Part shown: one piece after another, positions 5,899 to 5,904 of the stretch | Position numbering within the stretch: the stretch's first letter is position 1 | How the letters are laid out: each line of letters opens with the position of its first letter | NCBI GenBank assembly: GCA_021442965.1 | Contig: JABUUX010000128.1 | Location: forward strand, 1-5,904 | Length of the DNA stretch: 5,904 nt | Direction of reading: 5' to 3' | Origin: Treponema sp. | GTDB lineage: Bacteria; Spirochaetota; Spirochaetia; Treponematales; Treponemataceae | Translations under genes and position numbers: made by a program | Notes under the pieces: generated by a model | Seen by the model: the letters and a program-made list of their open reading frames with translations, nothing else | Database searches by the model: none | What the model was told of the DNA's origin: nothing

Positions 5899-5904
5899 TC
5901 CTAT

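Noticed and set aside
5792..5902. Frame open from the right edge to a TAA at 5789-5791 as the C-terminus of fliF
   Set aside because: The translation is basic and Cys/Lys/Asn-rich, without the acidic helical FliG-binding tail expected of FliF. fliF more likely stops at 5901-5903, at 5878-5880, or outside the window.

Overview
The window looks like a spirochaete chromosome, most probably a Treponema. This rests on three things seen here: a four-gene flagellar run in the order fliG-fliH-fliI-fliJ, the order of the spirochaete flgB/fliF core operon; a FliH much longer than the enterobacterial one; and an AT-rich genome with A/T-ending codons. The genus is an inference from protein character and gene order, not from a search.

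Layout. Positions 1-152 are an AT-rich control region with a pair of tandem 14-bp near-palindromes, a plausible sigma-70 promoter and a clear ribosome binding site. They lead into a plus-strand gene (153-1811) for a 552-residue nucleoside kinase. That protein fuses a TGS domain, a threonyl-tRNA-synthetase-like second domain that has lost its metal-binding residues, and a uridine-kinase/phosphoribulokinase-type P-loop domain. It ends 10 bp from the 3' end of the flagellar run, which comes from the opposite direction. A hairpin over the kinase stop codon is the only visible candidate terminator there.

The minus strand, read from right to left, carries fliG (5775-4663), fliH (4636-3707), fliI (3671-2271) and fliJ (2268-1822), separated by 26, 34 and 2 bp. 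FliG is the rotor torque protein of the C-ring. FliI is the hexameric ATPase of the flagellar type III export apparatus, FliH its regulator and peripheral stalk, and FliJ its central stalk. All key ATPase motifs of FliI and the torque-related charged residues of FliG are present, so the module looks functional. No flagellar gene follows fliJ here, so the operon appears to end at fliJ.

The right end (5776-5904) is not convincingly coding. It contains two perfect inverted repeats and a minus-strand match to a sigma-28 flagellar promoter. The neighbour expected there is fliF, but its C-terminus cannot be recognised, so it probably ends at or beyond the window edge. This leader and the tandem operator-like repeats at the left end are the two places most worth a second look. 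Nothing in the window looks like a wholly new system: no mobile genes, CRISPR array, tRNA or rRNA was seen.
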